From positions 1,873,488 to 1,937,487 of the forward strand of contig OZ004585.1 of NCBI GenBank assembly GCA_963924555.1: a DNA stretch of 64,000 nt, given 5' to 3'. The stretch comes from Crambe crambe (taxonomy: Eukaryota; Porifera; Demospongiae; Poecilosclerida; Crambeidae). Positions within the stretch are counted from its first letter, which is position 1. The number at the start of each line of letters is the position of its first letter. Below are positions 22,901 to 37,600 of the stretch, piece by piece. The notes under the pieces were generated by a model that worked only from the letters and a program-made list of their open reading frames with translations, did no database searches and was not told where the DNA came from. The position numbers were made by a program, and so were the translations under genes.

Positions 22901-25900
22901 TATTCAGAGACAAATCTTTCCCCCACATTCAAGTGATAGCTACATCTTTCTCAACTAGCTATACTGAATTTTCTTATACTCCTCCTGAGCCATGAGATGT
23001 TCTCTATCACTCATTCAAGAAGACTTGATCCTGCCTACATAGCCCCTACCTTTTCCCTGCAGTTCCCTCCCCTCTGAAAGAAATGTCTCCCATAGCTAAC
23101 ATACCTGAGTGGCATCCTCATCTTTGCCATACTCCTCCTGGGCAGCAAGAGGTTCTCTATCATTCATCCAAGACTCTGCTTCAGAAACTCGGGCATAATA
23201 CTGCTGAGCCTCCAAAGACTCTTGCAGTACCCGTGACCTTTGCACTGTGGCTTCTTGCAGATTGGCCCAAGTGTCTTGAAGATTTGCCTTCAGTTTTCGA
23301 ATCTTGTCTGCAGCAAAGTGCCCACTTGCATTTAGGTCTTGACCAGTGGAGGACACAGAGTCTATCATAGACTCATGACTCTTCAGCTCAGCTTCCAAAG
23401 CCTTCAGAAAAGAAGAGAGAAAAAGTGTGACTGTAGCAACCAGGTGTAGAATTTATTATGCTCCATGCCTACTCTACAACACATGATTACACCAAGAAAA
23501 CAGACTGAAAATCTCTAGAACACATGAATCTGCAGATATAAGGGGACAGTTTGCCTAACTTGAACTAAACACTTGTCTTGATAGAGCACCTCTATAGAAA
23601 TTATATTAACATAATCATACAACTGCACATAATCAGGTATGATAAAAAGGGAGATTCTAAGTTGAGTTTGATTGGATACTCACTCACCTGATGTTTCTTA
23701 AGCAGACTGTTCACACTGGTCAAGGAGTGGCCTATAGCAGTGTTATTAGCCAGGGGCTCCCTCTCTCTTATCCAGGCCATCTCGTCTTCGATATCGTGAA
23801 TGAACTCATGGAGCTTGAGGGAGTCCTCCAGTTGCTGATGCCGTCTCCCCATCGGGTCCTCCAGCTGGCAGTACCTGTAAGGAATTCACCATTAATCACT
23901 TGAAGTAGCTCCCGTAGTGCTTAAATTTAGACCAACCATTATAGAACACAAGACTAAAATGAGTTCATCAAAGCATGCATGTTGAAGAAATAGCCAACTT
24001 AATTGTAGCTAAGCTAATTAAGAATGGGATAATGACTTCATATAATAGCTATTATGTGGAACTTCTCAATGTAGAGATCAAAGGTATCCTTGTTCCAGGT
24101 GTGCAGTGTGCACTTCACAAGGTCCTTAATTACAAAAAAAAACTTATTCCTTATTCCAGATATGTAGTGTGCACTGCACAGAGTCCTTACAGGAACTTAC
24201 TCCTTATTCCAGGTGTGCAGTGAGACAGGGGAAAATTGTCCTGATTTTGTGCCAGTCCATATTGAGGACTTCTAACCATATACCTTACTAGCTACACCAC
24301 ACATACATGTACATGAGTTGGGACAATTACTTTGTCACTAGAACCTGATAACATTGCACTGAAAGTGTTCTCCATTATACTAAAAACGTTCCCCATTTCA
24401 CATTGAGGGGGTTCCACTGCATGACTATAACTGTGTGGTACATCACTTACTTCACCACTATATGATACAGCCTAATAATGTTACACTAAAAGTGTCACAT
24501 TGAGGGCTATCACTGTTAGCTATCACTATAGTTACAACTGCAATACATTATGAGCCAAGTAGTGAGTATTCTCCATTCACATTGAGGGCTTCCACTGTAG
24601 CTATCACTACGTAGCTAGTTATAACTGCAGTACATTTCACATTGAGGGCTTCTATTGTATGACTGTAGCAGTACATCACTTACTTTGCCACAAGAGCCTG
24701 GCCTCTGTCTTCTATCTGGTCAACCTGAAAGTGGTTGGCCTCTCTAAACCTCCTCACTTGAGCCGTGATGTCGTCTATCCTGTCCTGGTGAGCTTGGATG
24801 TCATTCTCCAACAGCTAAAGAAATTTAAAAGGTATAAGGTGTAGGTACTCTATAGATCTGCTAATATAGCTATTGATGCTGGAGCAGGGCGGGAACAGAG
24901 ATGTCCACAGTGCCCCTCCAGCTCCTGCCTCAAGATCTCTTGCACACATCATCTTATATATGTAAATTTGTTGCTAAAACCAAACAATCACTAAACTACT
25001 ACTTTGGCATAATTAATATTTCCACCCCCTCATTCAATGACTATTCTAAGCTGTAACTTCAATGTAGAGACTATAGTAATAATACCCCCTCAATCATAAT
25101 AGTCTCGCTAATATAGTTATTGTGTAATTTTGATGGCCCTAGCTCACAGCATGTTTCTTGAGAAGTTTGTTGACAGAGATCAAGTCCCTTCCCAAGTCCT
25201 CTGATGTCATCTGTCCCTCCATGTCACTGATCCAGGACTCAATGTCGTCCACAGCATGCAGGAATTGCTGGTGTTCCCACGCTTCCTTCAACTTCTGCCC
25301 CTTGTCTGCAGATCTGAATACAAAATTCAACACATCCACAGCATGGCCCACCAATATAATTATGATCTAGCTGTTAGTTTAAAAAAGTGACGTGGTCATC
25401 ACAAATATTGATCGATGGGTCCTGTCATCATGAATTGGTGGATTGATAAAGTATTAATTGGTAAATCCTCTCAATTCTTGAGCTGAATTTCATACTTGGC
25501 TACAATACTTGCGTAATTATGTATGAAATTTAGCTCGAGAATCTATTGATGATGGTGTATCAATTTTTGTAGCTACGTAAAGTAGAGGATTCAGCTCAAG
25601 AGTAGCCTTATGACTATCAGTATAAGTGTACAACAGTTATATACTCACTTTTCTCCCAGATGGAGCCAGTGAGTTTTGAGTGCATCAATGCGAGCCTCGA
25701 TCTCATGAGCAGCATAGTGATTCCTGTCTATCAGCTCCTCTCCAGTCTGGTTCACCGAGTCAACCCTCCCTTTGTTGGCCGAGAGCTCAGCTTCAAAGGC
25801 TTGGTGCTTCTGCAGCTTGGGTTGAAGGTTAGTTGGATCGCGGTAGCTTTCATCAGAAGCTGTTTGAACCTTGCCACTTATCCAACTCTCAACCTGTAAT

Positions 25901-28900
25901 AGTGAGCAAAAAAGGTTAGCTACGTAGCTATAGCAATAAACTCAAATCTCAAAATTGTACTATTCACTGGAGGAACTAACAGCCATTTAGCTATACCTCT
26001 TCAGCATCTTGTAGAAATTGCTGCAACTTCTTTGAATCTTCCAGTTTTTGAGCTCTCAGGCTTGACTGTTGATTCAAGTTGGCATACCTGTTCAAAGGAA
26101 TGAACACGATGTTATCAATAGTACTATTTCTATGAAGACTATAATAGCATTAAGAGGAGATCCCTGATAATTATTATTACACATATATTACATTAAGAGG
26201 TGGATCTTGGTAATTACTAACTATTAAGACTATACCTCTGCAGCACTGCATCTCTTCTGTTGGCAATGGAGACGGAAGCATAATGGCCAGCTGCCATTAG
26301 CTTCTTGGCAAACAGGTCGACGGCATTCATCTTTTCCTCCTGGGCATCGAGAGACTTTTCAAAGTCCTCATGTTTCTTGATCAGTGCTTCAACACTGTCC
26401 AGGTTATCCTACATAATTATTATTGTAGAGAATATATAGCAATGAAGGATCATAAAACACTAAAAAATAGGTAGCCTGAAACCTGAAGGAAACTTGATAA
26501 GGAAATTCATAGGATACAAAAGGACACAGCATGTTAATAGATAATTCATCCCTGAAATGCATATAAGGTATGCACTTCTCTGGGAGTGGTTCCTGTCAAT
26601 CCTTAATCCTTGTAGCTATGTGGTTGGATATCACACAAGCTGCCTCAAGCTCTTAATATGACCTGCTCAAATTTCTTTTAATTACAGGAACTTACTCCCA
26701 AGTCATCATTAGCAAGGAATGTTTCCTGTGTTCCTATCCAACCGTCTCTCTGTTCAGCATCTCTTAAAAAGACTTGCAACTCGTAGCACTGGCTAAACAG
26801 GTTTTGTCTCTTCTTCCAGGTCTCAAGAAGCTTTGCGTGGTCCTCGTCAAGCCCTTGAAGGCGAGACTCAATATCATTGGATGCGTAATGCTTCTCAGAA
26901 ATGAGGGACTATAAATGTAAGGGAAAAATAACTTGCAAAGCTGAAGAAGATCCTTGAAGGGTTTTTAGCTATTCTACAATAATTATGATAAGTAGACCTT
27001 ACCTCTCCTTTTCTCCGAATTCTATCAAAATTCTCCTGCCTAGCATCGATTTCACCCTATAAAATTAAATCTGATGTATAACTATTGTACATAATAAGAT
27101 GGTATTTCAAACTATCTATTAATTCCTCTCAAGCTTTGTAGCCCCTTTCGCCTCTGTGAATCCTGAATCTTGCCCAGAAAGCTTACCTTTCTTTCCTGGT
27201 GACCTTCCAGGAGCCTATCAGCATCAGCTATGGTCTTTGCCAACTCATCAGAGACCAATCGATCGTGCATGTCCTTAGTCCATAGAAGCTGTAGTGTGGA
27301 AGGTATAGTGAATTGAAAGTTAAAACTGTACTAATTAAAAAATGGATAGGATGATACCAAATGGGATGTACATGATAATGCCCTTGGTCTTGAAATTTGG
27401 TGTAGAGATACTTCAACCATTACAGAACAAACAAAAAAATTGAATAGCTAAATTCATACGTAGAAGCATTTTAGAGAAAATTAATGGCTAATATTTAGTT
27501 AACTAAAAGAGGATCAATTACGTAAATGGGACAATATGCATGATCAGTTCTCACCAAGTCTCTGAGATCAGCTAGGAACCTCTGAAGTTCTCTTGACTGT
27601 TCCAGGTTGGCTTTCCTGCTGTCCGCTCGTTGAGTTAGTTCCTCCCAGTTCTCGATGATCTCTGCTTGCTTCTCTTCGATGAGTCCCTCACTGCTTGGCT
27701 GCTCAGCTATCAGTCTCTCTGCCTCTTTCTCAAGTTTCTATCACACACCCAAGGTCAAAGGGTCAAGTAAATGAGATAAAGGATCTAATCCTATTAGTAT
27801 AGACCTATCGGTCAAGGCTTCTAATCTATTTATTCAGAACAAACCTAGCTGATATCACCTATTGAGGGGTAGCTATAGTTTTTATTGTACAGCCTGAGAA
27901 AAGATGAATCTTCTTTTGTTATGAATCACACATTAAAGTGATTTAGTTAACTAGGGTGAATTCATAAAGCATTCTTGTATTCCAAAGCTTCCCAAGCTCC
28001 AAGTTTTCACTCTCAGAGACCGAGCATGAGGGTGAAGTAATGATATTGAGCCCTTACCCTATAGAGAGTATAATCAAGGGGTTTTTTGCTGGTCAAGAGT
28101 GATCAGAGCAACAAGTTTAGGGAAAATGCCACACCCCATATCCCATATGTACATAGCTATCTCCTGGAAAACTTAGTAACGAATTTCAAAATGGGTGCCA
28201 GTGGCTTAATTAACTGTATTCATCATAATATATGTAGCTATAGATTGTATGCAGGGTAGATCCAGGAATATGGTTTTCTACTGTTAAGAACCGTGCTTTG
28301 TGCAGAAAAATGCTTGGCCACATCAATTTTTGCCTCAGTCTCATATGATAGGACTGCCGATGACTATGCTATAGATAATGGTGGGATAAATCAACTTTCT
28401 GGCTATGTGGTTGAGCCATGCTGTTTATATTGGTAATGTAGTAGTTTATTTAGGCTCTATTCAGTGTTTCAATTAGTCCAGTTTCCAGGAATCTTGGAAA
28501 CTCCCCTGGAGCCAGCCAGAAACCTTAGAAATCCCCCTGAATCCCCGCATTATGATCCTTGGATGATCACGCCACCTTATTGATCACATGATTTTTCCAG
28601 ATGACAGTGATTTCTCTTGTTTGCTTCAGCTACGTAGCAATCTTATGGCATTAGCAACTATAACAACAGCTACCAATGCAGTTAATGCTGTTAGACAACT
28701 GATTACCCTCTTTGGAAGCATTCCCAGTAACGATGAAAACGTTTCCAGAGGAAAACAAGTGGTCAATACATTGAAGTTTGATCTATATGATGAAGAAATA
28801 GACAGCAGAATATTACGAGGAATTCGTCCTGAAAAATACAGAGACCTAATAGAAAGCTTTGCAAGTCGAAATTCTATCCCAAGTCGAATAAAGGAGAATT

Positions 28901-31900
28901 TGCTTGATATGAGATATGCAGATGAAGACATGCGTCAGAGCATAAGAATCTTCCAGTTTGAGAGAGGCAATGGCATCTTCTTATTTGGCATAGTAGGTGT
29001 TGTGAAGAGTGATGGTAAATTGGACATGGGTCATTCGTTATACAAATTGAAATTTGAAATTTCGCCAACAACAATTGAACATAGAGAAGCGAAAAAGTTT
29101 TTAGGATTTATCAAGTATGGAACACAAATTACAGAGGAACACCAACAACAAAATATCTCTGAAGAGGATGTGGACAGTATGGAAGCATACTTCAAAAACA
29201 GGGCAATTATTGGGTTTATGGAGGAAGCTGGAGTTCAGCTACAGCATGAATGAGATGTACTGATATACAGGTAGTCATTTTCTGTTTTGTATTAAATTAA
29301 AAGTGGCGTTATCGAAAGCGGGTACCCGAAAGTGAGCCTGAGCGAGTCGCCATGCACTAATTCACCTACATAGAAAATCTGTGCTCAATCAAAAACTTAC
29401 ATATCTGAGTCAGAACTCTGATCCCAGTATCCAAGCAGCACTTTTTTTTGAACTGCATATGCCCATGTATGTACATACATACGGTGATATGGTGACACAT
29501 CATGAGTGATCAGAGTGTAAGATGTAGGCTTGATCACTTTGCTTGCCCCTATTGTACATACCTCTAGCTTGTCTTCAATGGCAGTGAGGTCCCTTTCCAG
29601 TTCTTCATGACGACGAATCAGAGTCTCCACACTGGCCAGGTCCTTCCCATAGTCGTCCGTCAGCAAAGCCTTTGCCTATATATGTATGTACATATATACA
29701 AATAATGGAAGAACGATAGCTAATGGTTTATCTCATTGTTCACGAGGTGAAATTGAGTTTATCTGGTTACTGAGGGTGATGATATTCTAATTCGAATGGT
29801 TCATCACAATCGTAGGAACCATGGAGCATGACTGTGTCCTTTAGCTACATATAAAGCTGTTAAGCTTGTTATTGATGGTAAAGTGAATAGAGATTTTAAA
29901 AGTTGTTTACCTTCTCATTCATGCGGTCATTGGTGTCTGAGGCATCGCGAACGAACTTGTGCACTTGCTCCGCACCTTTCAGCAGCTGCTTCCTTTCATC
30001 TGCAAGAGAATTCAGCTCCTCCCACCTAACATTGCAATGGAGTGTTATAAAGGTCAATTAAGCAAACTAGCTACTAGTGATGCACCATGCAGCCATGCAG
30101 GTTAGCACAGGGTAATACCAAGACATAATGGAAATGATTGTCTAATGAAAATTTTGCTATTTTAAAATTAGCTACAATTATATTATTTACTTTGCATTTA
30201 AGTTGGCTTGGTGTTCTTGGATGATGTGGGCTCCACCATGTCCTTCCCTGATCAGCTTCTTGGCTTGGGCAGTCGCATCCACGAGACGGCTTCTGTCCAC
30301 AGTCAATTCCTACGTAGGAACAACAGTCCAACCTTTATTATGTACTACTGTAATCTTATAATTTTCAGAGGTTTTAAATTTCGAGGTATTGAGGCTATCA
30401 AAGGAAGACTACCCACATGAGCATACATAACAATGATGGCTTACAACAATATAAAGGCTACAGTATCATAACCAGGGTTCTATCTACTTGGGGGGGGGGG
30501 GGGGGGGGGGGAATCCCCCCAAAAATTTTTTTTCCATTGCTAATACTATTGTACATGTCCATTAACACCCCTGGACATGATGTGGCACTCACACACACAT
30601 ACCAGTGGATTAACCATAAAGAGAGTGTTTTATTCCAGCTACATGTAGGAGTGTAATCTTATCTCCTCATATCAACAATTTGCAGCTGCTGATTGTTTGT
30701 ATATATTTTTGCAGTGGGCATGGTTTGATATCCAAAAGGGGTGTGGTTATGGAAAGTGGGCGTGGCTAAGGCAAAATTTTTCCCTGCGCGTGGATATTCT
30801 TCCCCCCTATTCAAAATTCCTAGATAGAACCCTGATAACACTGTTATATATGAGCCAACACCTCTCAAGATGGCCTGGTCTTAAAGGCATTATAAAAACA
30901 GCTGCACAATTCTAGCTATAGGTACTAACCTTCTTGAAGTCATCAAATTTTCGCATCAGTACTTTGCAGTGTTCTAGATCTCTCCCAGTCTCCTGAGAAC
31001 TGGCCACTGCCACGCGATCCCTGATCAAACTCTGAACTCCGTCCACCTTGCGGTTGAAAAGGACCAATGAGAGTGCTTCCTGCAGCCCCACCTCCTTCCC
31101 TTTGGTGGCCACACCCAATTCCTTCCACTGCTGAAAGAGCTCGTCCACTCGTGAGTTGATGTCACCAGAGGCATAGTGACCTCGTGCAACAAGAGACTTG
31201 CCAGTCTATTGGAGATACAAGAGATCAAAAAATTAATTTGCAAGGTTCTCCGCAAAGGGTGTTAGAGAGGTGCAACACCACTCTGATGGGGCCCATTTCT
31301 CCTTCATGTGGTTAAAATAATGTATTTTAATAGCCATGAGAATGTCAAAATCCTTTGATATGGTATTCAAGCACCACTCTGATCAGTTTCACTGGGGAGA
31401 ACCATGATTATCCTGTGTTAGACTATACACTTTATATTGTAGAGAGGGATTAGTACCTTTGCTATGTTCTGTATTCTTTTCTCGTTGGCATTGACCTCTG
31501 CCACAAACTCTTGGTGGCGTTGCAGTTTGTTTTCGAGATTCGTCGGGTCTTGGAAACTCTTGTCATTGGCCACTTGAAGCTTCTCATTGATCCAACTCTC
31601 AGCCTACAGTAAACGAACAAACAAATAAAAAACAAACAAACAAACACACAAACAAATATGAGGAGGTCATGTAAAATACCTCTCACCCTTTCCCACTCTT
31701 ATAGCTATACCATTACCACTACTTCTTCTTACTTTATTAGTGAAACACTTAATTCCTCCACTTAGCTACCCTTCTCCCTTCCCCTCCCTTCCCTCCCCTC
31801 CCTGTCATCCTCCTCCTCCTCTTTACTTCATTGCAGTCTTGGAGAAGCACCTCCTCCCGTGCCTCCTTCCCCCTCCCCCTCATCTCCTCCCCTTCCTGCC

Positions 31901-34647
31901 CTCCATCCTCTTCCATCCTCTCTTCCCCCCTCCTCCCCCCTCCTTCCTCCCTCCTCCCTCCCCCTCCTGCCCTCCATCCTCTTCCATCCTCTCTTCCCCC
32001 CCTCCCTCCTCCCTCCTCCCCCTTCCCTCCTCCCCTCCTCCCCCCTCCTCCCCTCCCTCCTCTCTCCCTCATCTTCCTCCTCTCTTACTTCATTGCAGTC
32101 TTGGAGGAACACCATCAGTTTCCTGCAGTCCTCCAGTTTAGACTTTCGTTCGGCTACTGCTTGTTTAATGGCCGCCTGCCTCCTCATCACACTCCTCTCC
32201 CGGGATTGGATCTCTTTAGACTCGTAATGATTCTTCTTTCGCAGTCTGGAAGAAAACTCATTCATTGCCGAAACCTGAAAGGAAGGGAAAATAGCTACCT
32301 CATCTGCCTCTCAAATTTAATGTATTAAATGATCATGGATCAGAGCCTCCAACCATACTGATTAACCCAAAATTTTCAAATTTAAGCAAACCTCACTATA
32401 CACATTATAAAAGTCTGAAATTCATGGTAAATAGGAGCACTTTATACTGAAATCAAAGTTCACAGGTTGGAGCCACTGGTTCTCTAAAGTATGCTGGATA
32501 TAATTAGAAAGCATTCTCGGGGTGAGCACACATACTCAGTGTAGCTACCCAACATCATGAACTGCAACTTTATAAAGATAATAAGATGTATGTAAATCCC
32601 TCGGCCAACTACACTCATTTTGCTTGCCCCAATTATCATACACTACTATTATGCCTATCTTGAGTTATGTACACATATTATTGTAAGCCTATTTTCATAC
32701 CTTTTCTTCCTGAGAGGCAATGAGACGCTCGAAGGCTTCGTGCTTCTTGAGCAAGGCATCACACTCATCCACGCTCTGGCCAAGTTTATCTGAAGACAGT
32801 TGAACCTGCAGCACATACGTACATACAAACATGATTATTGAACATCTCAAATGTGGACTCCCTCAAATGCTGTATATTCCACATAGTATTCCTTCAGGGT
32901 CAATCACAACAAATTAGAGTTGACTAAACAGTTGATAGCATATTGCTATTGTAACAATGCTTGGCCAACACAATGGCCAGCCAGACAGTGGTTTTTCCTG
33001 GATAGTTATCAGATTGTTACACGTGAACAGCCACTACAATTTACCCCTGGAAAAAGGACACCTTTCAAATCATTGACACTTTACCTCATGAGCTGCACTC
33101 ATGGCATCAACATTCTTTGCATCTCTGAGGAAGAGCTGGAACTCCAACACTTGGTCCAAACGGTTTTTGTGTTCCTGCCATGTGTCTTGGAGCTGACTGC
33201 TTTCTCGTTTCAAGTCTGCCAATCGTTCACGAATCTAGAAATAGATTATTTCAGTATAATCAGCATAGCAAAACTGTTGTATTACATGACATATCACATG
33301 ATATATCTCACAGCTAACATAGCGAGACTGTTAAGTCACATGATATATCACATGACGTACCTCAGAGCTAGCGTAATGGGATTGCTGGATGAGCTTCTTG
33401 CCATTTTTAGTGATTTGTGCCATGGACTCCTCTCGAGCATCCATCTCTGCCTTGTGTTCATTGTGCTTCACAAGGAGGGCCTCCGCACCGGAAACACTCT
33501 GAGCTGGTTCCTCTGTTGAGATGATCACGCCCATATCGTGCATCCAGGAAATAAGCTCACGAACCTACAATATGAAATACATAGCAATATAAAGTCAAGT
33601 GATAGCTACATGGTGGTATATCCATTGATATTCTTACATGTATGAATAAATTCATTCTTTGTCCTCCCCTCCCCTCCTCCATCCTCCCCTCCATCCCCTC
33701 CTTCCCCATCCCTCCCTTCCTCCCCTCCATCCCCTCCTTCCCCCTCCTTCTCCCCCTCTTCCTCCCCTCCATTCCCTCCTTCCCCTCCTTCCTCCCCTCC
33801 ATCCCCTCTATCCTCCCCTTCCTCCCCTCCATCCCCTCCATCCCCTCCATCCCCCTTCCTCCCCTCCATCCCCTCCATCCCCTCCATCCCCTCCTTCCTC
33901 CCCTTCCTCCCCTCCTTCCTCCCCTCCATCCCCTCCTTCCTCCCCTTCATCCCCTCTATCCTCCCCTCCATCCCCCTTCCTCCCCTTCACATATATATTG
34001 TGACACGAATTTCTCTGAGTTTAAAGTTATTACTTACAGAGCTTAGGAATTTGTGCAACTCGCTAGCAGCTCTCAGCTTCTTCTTGCGAGCATTTGCTGC
34101 TCCCTGTAGAGAATCCCATGCAAATTGGACCTTCTCCATGCTACTGGTGATCACAGTGGCATTAGCTCCTGGGTAGGCTGTCGAAAGACGCAGAGATTCA
34201 TTACTCAATTCACGAACCTGCAGAACGAAGTAACAAACGAGTTATATATGTATGAACCACAGATCCTAACAAAGAGCTATTTCCCTCATGTTATAAAAGC
34301 TGAGCTACCTCATTGTCATCAAAGTGCTTGGTGGTTGAAGGACTAAGGGTTTGCTCTGTTCTTCTTGATGTCATATAACATCTGGTGCCAGTGGGCCAGC
34401 CACTGGCCACCCTTCGATTCTTATATCAAAGGGTGGCCACCCTTTGATATAAGCTTTTTAATGCAGTCTTGTGAATTAATTTTTTACCTTATTTCCCAGA
34501 GCTGTGAGTTCCCTTTCAAAGGTCTCGTGTTTTCTCTGCAAGATCTGCACAGTGGCCACGTTCCTACCAAGTTCCTCATGAGGAATACTTGCTTCTTTAT
34601 CCTTTATAATTAGTGAAAAGTGTTTGGTGTAGGAATAATTGTGGTCT

Positions 34648-34694
<47 letters not shown>

Positions 34695-37600
34695 TGTTGC
34701 ATTTACTTTCAAGTCAACAATTTAATGATTTGCCCTTCAATTATGTACCTTGATTCTGGCTAGTACTTCTTTGGTGTCTCTGTTGAACTTATGGATCTCG
34801 TAAGCGCCTGAGAGTTTCTTCGTGCGCAACTGAATCAGGTCTTGCAGTAGATTCCATCCCGTCCTAATCAGTATGAATAATTAGAGCAACAATGAGCACA
34901 GTGGAAGAATGAACTTTTTCTTTTAAGTTTTGGAGGCTGGATCAGTTAGCTAATGTAACTATGCTGCAAGCAACATGTTCTCAAACTGACAGGACAGTTT
35001 AGTTCGTATCAGACACAGAGATGCATATCATTAAGTCAGGTCCACACACAGGATAGGTCTAATATTATACATCATCAAGGCACTACGTCCGGACTATATT
35101 TGCTGGATTATTTAGAGTACTGTTACTGTATGTAGCTAGTAACTTACCTCATGGCATCCTGCTTCTCCTTGATGAGGACAGTGTCTGAATGGCCTTCGGC
35201 TACCAATCTGCGAGCTAGGTTATTGGCAGCTGTGTAGCGCTCAGTACTTGCATTAATATCACGCTTGAAATCTTCAAATTTCTTCTGGACCACCTGCAGA
35301 TAATAAGGAAGGACCAGATTGTGATATAAAACTGAGTAGAAACTCCAAATGCGGACACTTTTTGGGACCAGCAATATGTGTCTTGATAAAGAGGTGTCCT
35401 TAATTCATTCAGGGATGACTTATTCATATGGAGAGAGATCTGGGGAAAAGGGGGAGGGAGCCTAATCACTAGTGATGTGGGAGAATCAGGGACTCCATGT
35501 GCATTCCTTGCCTGGAAACCTTGCTAGCTATCACATGGCAGGCATGAACCAGAGGGTGCTAGCTAGCTGGTTGGTTTCCCTGCTACATAAGTGATATAAT
35601 TATTAGCAGTAGCTGGCTAAGTAGCTGGCTAACTTCCTGTTTGAAACCCAGCGTCATTTCGTGCTATAATTGTCATTTCATGCCCAAAAATTGTCCTGAA
35701 TATACAAGGAGTCCACATTTTAAGGGTTCCACTTAGTTGCTTCAATAATTATACCAAAAGGTGCTCGAAGTCTTTGCCGTAGTCATCAGACGAGGCGATA
35801 TTCTCCTTCTCGCTGAGCCAGGAGACCACTTCCTCCACATCTTGAAGGTACTGATGCAGCTTGATAGATTCCTCCAGTTTAGACCGACGGGCGGCGGTCA
35901 ATGTCTGAAGGCCGGCTAGCTGTTCATCCAACTGTGCCTATTTAGACAAACAAGAAGTAGAGTAAAGATATTAGCAGCATCGCAGCAGCAGCATAGCGAA
36001 CCATTCTATTTCATCCTAGTTATAAATCAAGCACTAAACATACGTATGCATAGGGCTACTTCTTCTTCTTACAGTGGCTATTTTAACTCTCCATAACTTA
36101 TCATAGAAATAGCTAATAGCTAGTTGGGACAACTTCATCAAAGCACGTTTGAGAATATGTAGCTACTTGATTGAAAATGGGTTCTGTATACCTGATTATT
36201 GTGAGCATTATAGTCTCCTGCACTACGTACATGTTATTTTTCTATACAATATCTACTGCCCTACTGCTCTAGTGGATGATGGATTCACCTTTCTAGCATT
36301 GATGTTAGTGGAGTCAAAATGATCAGAAGCTACCAATCTCTTTGCTTCTCTCCCGAGAGACTCGACCACTGTCACATAACTATCAACGTCATCTTCAAGT
36401 GTCTAATACAAAGAGTCCATAATAAAATCATGTGCAATATATTCTTTCTTCTCATCAAAATTAATATGATAGTCCAGGTATATTCTTGCTTGTTCATTTA
36501 AATATTTTGTATCTTGTTGGAAAACGGGAATTATGGTACCCAGACTTTCTCCTTCACCTTCATGAAAAAAGAGGAAAGTGTGACTATCTAGCTGCTAGAC
36601 TGGTAAATACTGTGGCTATGTATGTATCTCTTATATTGTGTAGATACATATACCTTGTGTTTCTTGAGTGCTTTAACAGCTGCATCTTCATCTCTACCAT
36701 AGTCCTGGTTTGCCGCAGTGCCTGCTTTGTCATTCATCCAGACATCAGCCTCAGTGGCATCTTGGTAGAACTGCATAAAGTAGCACCAGACATTGCAGAT
36801 GACTCCATTAAATATTATACTATCAACATACAGTGCTTAATCGTCATAGTACTAGGACTTGTTGATATAGAGTGTCAAATATTCTTACTATACTGTAAGG
36901 TAAGGGATGATTACTGTCTAGGTATAGAATATATTCAACAAATCCTTTTCACTGCTGTTCCATGCTTACCTTCTGAGCTTCCAGAGCATCTGCAAGTTTC
37001 TGAGTCCTGTTAGAAGCCAGCAACTTGAGTTGCTTCCAGCAATGCTGTAACTCCGTGTTCAGATCTTCAATACTATCTGAAGCAAAATGTTCACATGACA
37101 CCAACTCCTTTGCTGATTGGTCGACAGACTGAATGTTCCCTTCATAACTAGTAATTTCATGGAGAAGAGTTTGATGCTTCTTTTGTAAGTTCTGAACACC
37201 AACGAGAGATTTTCCATAGTCGGTTGATTCTGCAAGTGGACGATGTTCTTTGATCCATTGCATCTCTTCTTCTACATCTCTACTGAACTGCTGAAACTTG
37301 AGCGAGTCTTCTAACTGCTGTTTCCTTTCAGCTGAAGGACCAGAAAGCTTGGAAAACCTGCAATGAAATTGTAATGGAATAGCTATGCAAGTCCCATTCC
37401 AAGTCTATACACAGCTAGTAAGTCCCATTCCAAGTCTATACACAGCTAGTAAGTCCTATTCCAAGTCTATACACAGCTAGTAAATACAATACATGTAGCT
37501 TTAGTGGTCCCTTTTTCTAAGTGTTTGCCAATATTTCATTCTGGATTAAGTAATAGTTAAACCATGCCTGCAAGGGCTGTACAGCATGAGGGCGAGGCAT

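Noticed and set aside
31740-32265. Several 100-165 aa ORFs on both strands
   Set aside because: They are translations of C/T-rich simple sequence; only the spectrin exon 32089-32274 is real.
33557-34046. ORFs of Gly/Glu/Arg or Pro/Ser repeats
   Set aside because: Minisatellite artefacts in a spectrin intron.
34305-34350. Possible extra spectrin exon ([15 protein letters not shown]) with AG and GT edges
   Set aside because: Exon 34488-34601 joins directly to 34038-34217 with normal repeat spacing (GNK to VRELSNE); inserting this piece would break the heptad length.
37391-37483. Three regular 31-bp repeats as a possible CRISPR-like array
   Set aside because: Copies are directly adjacent without spacers, in an intron of a eukaryotic gene.
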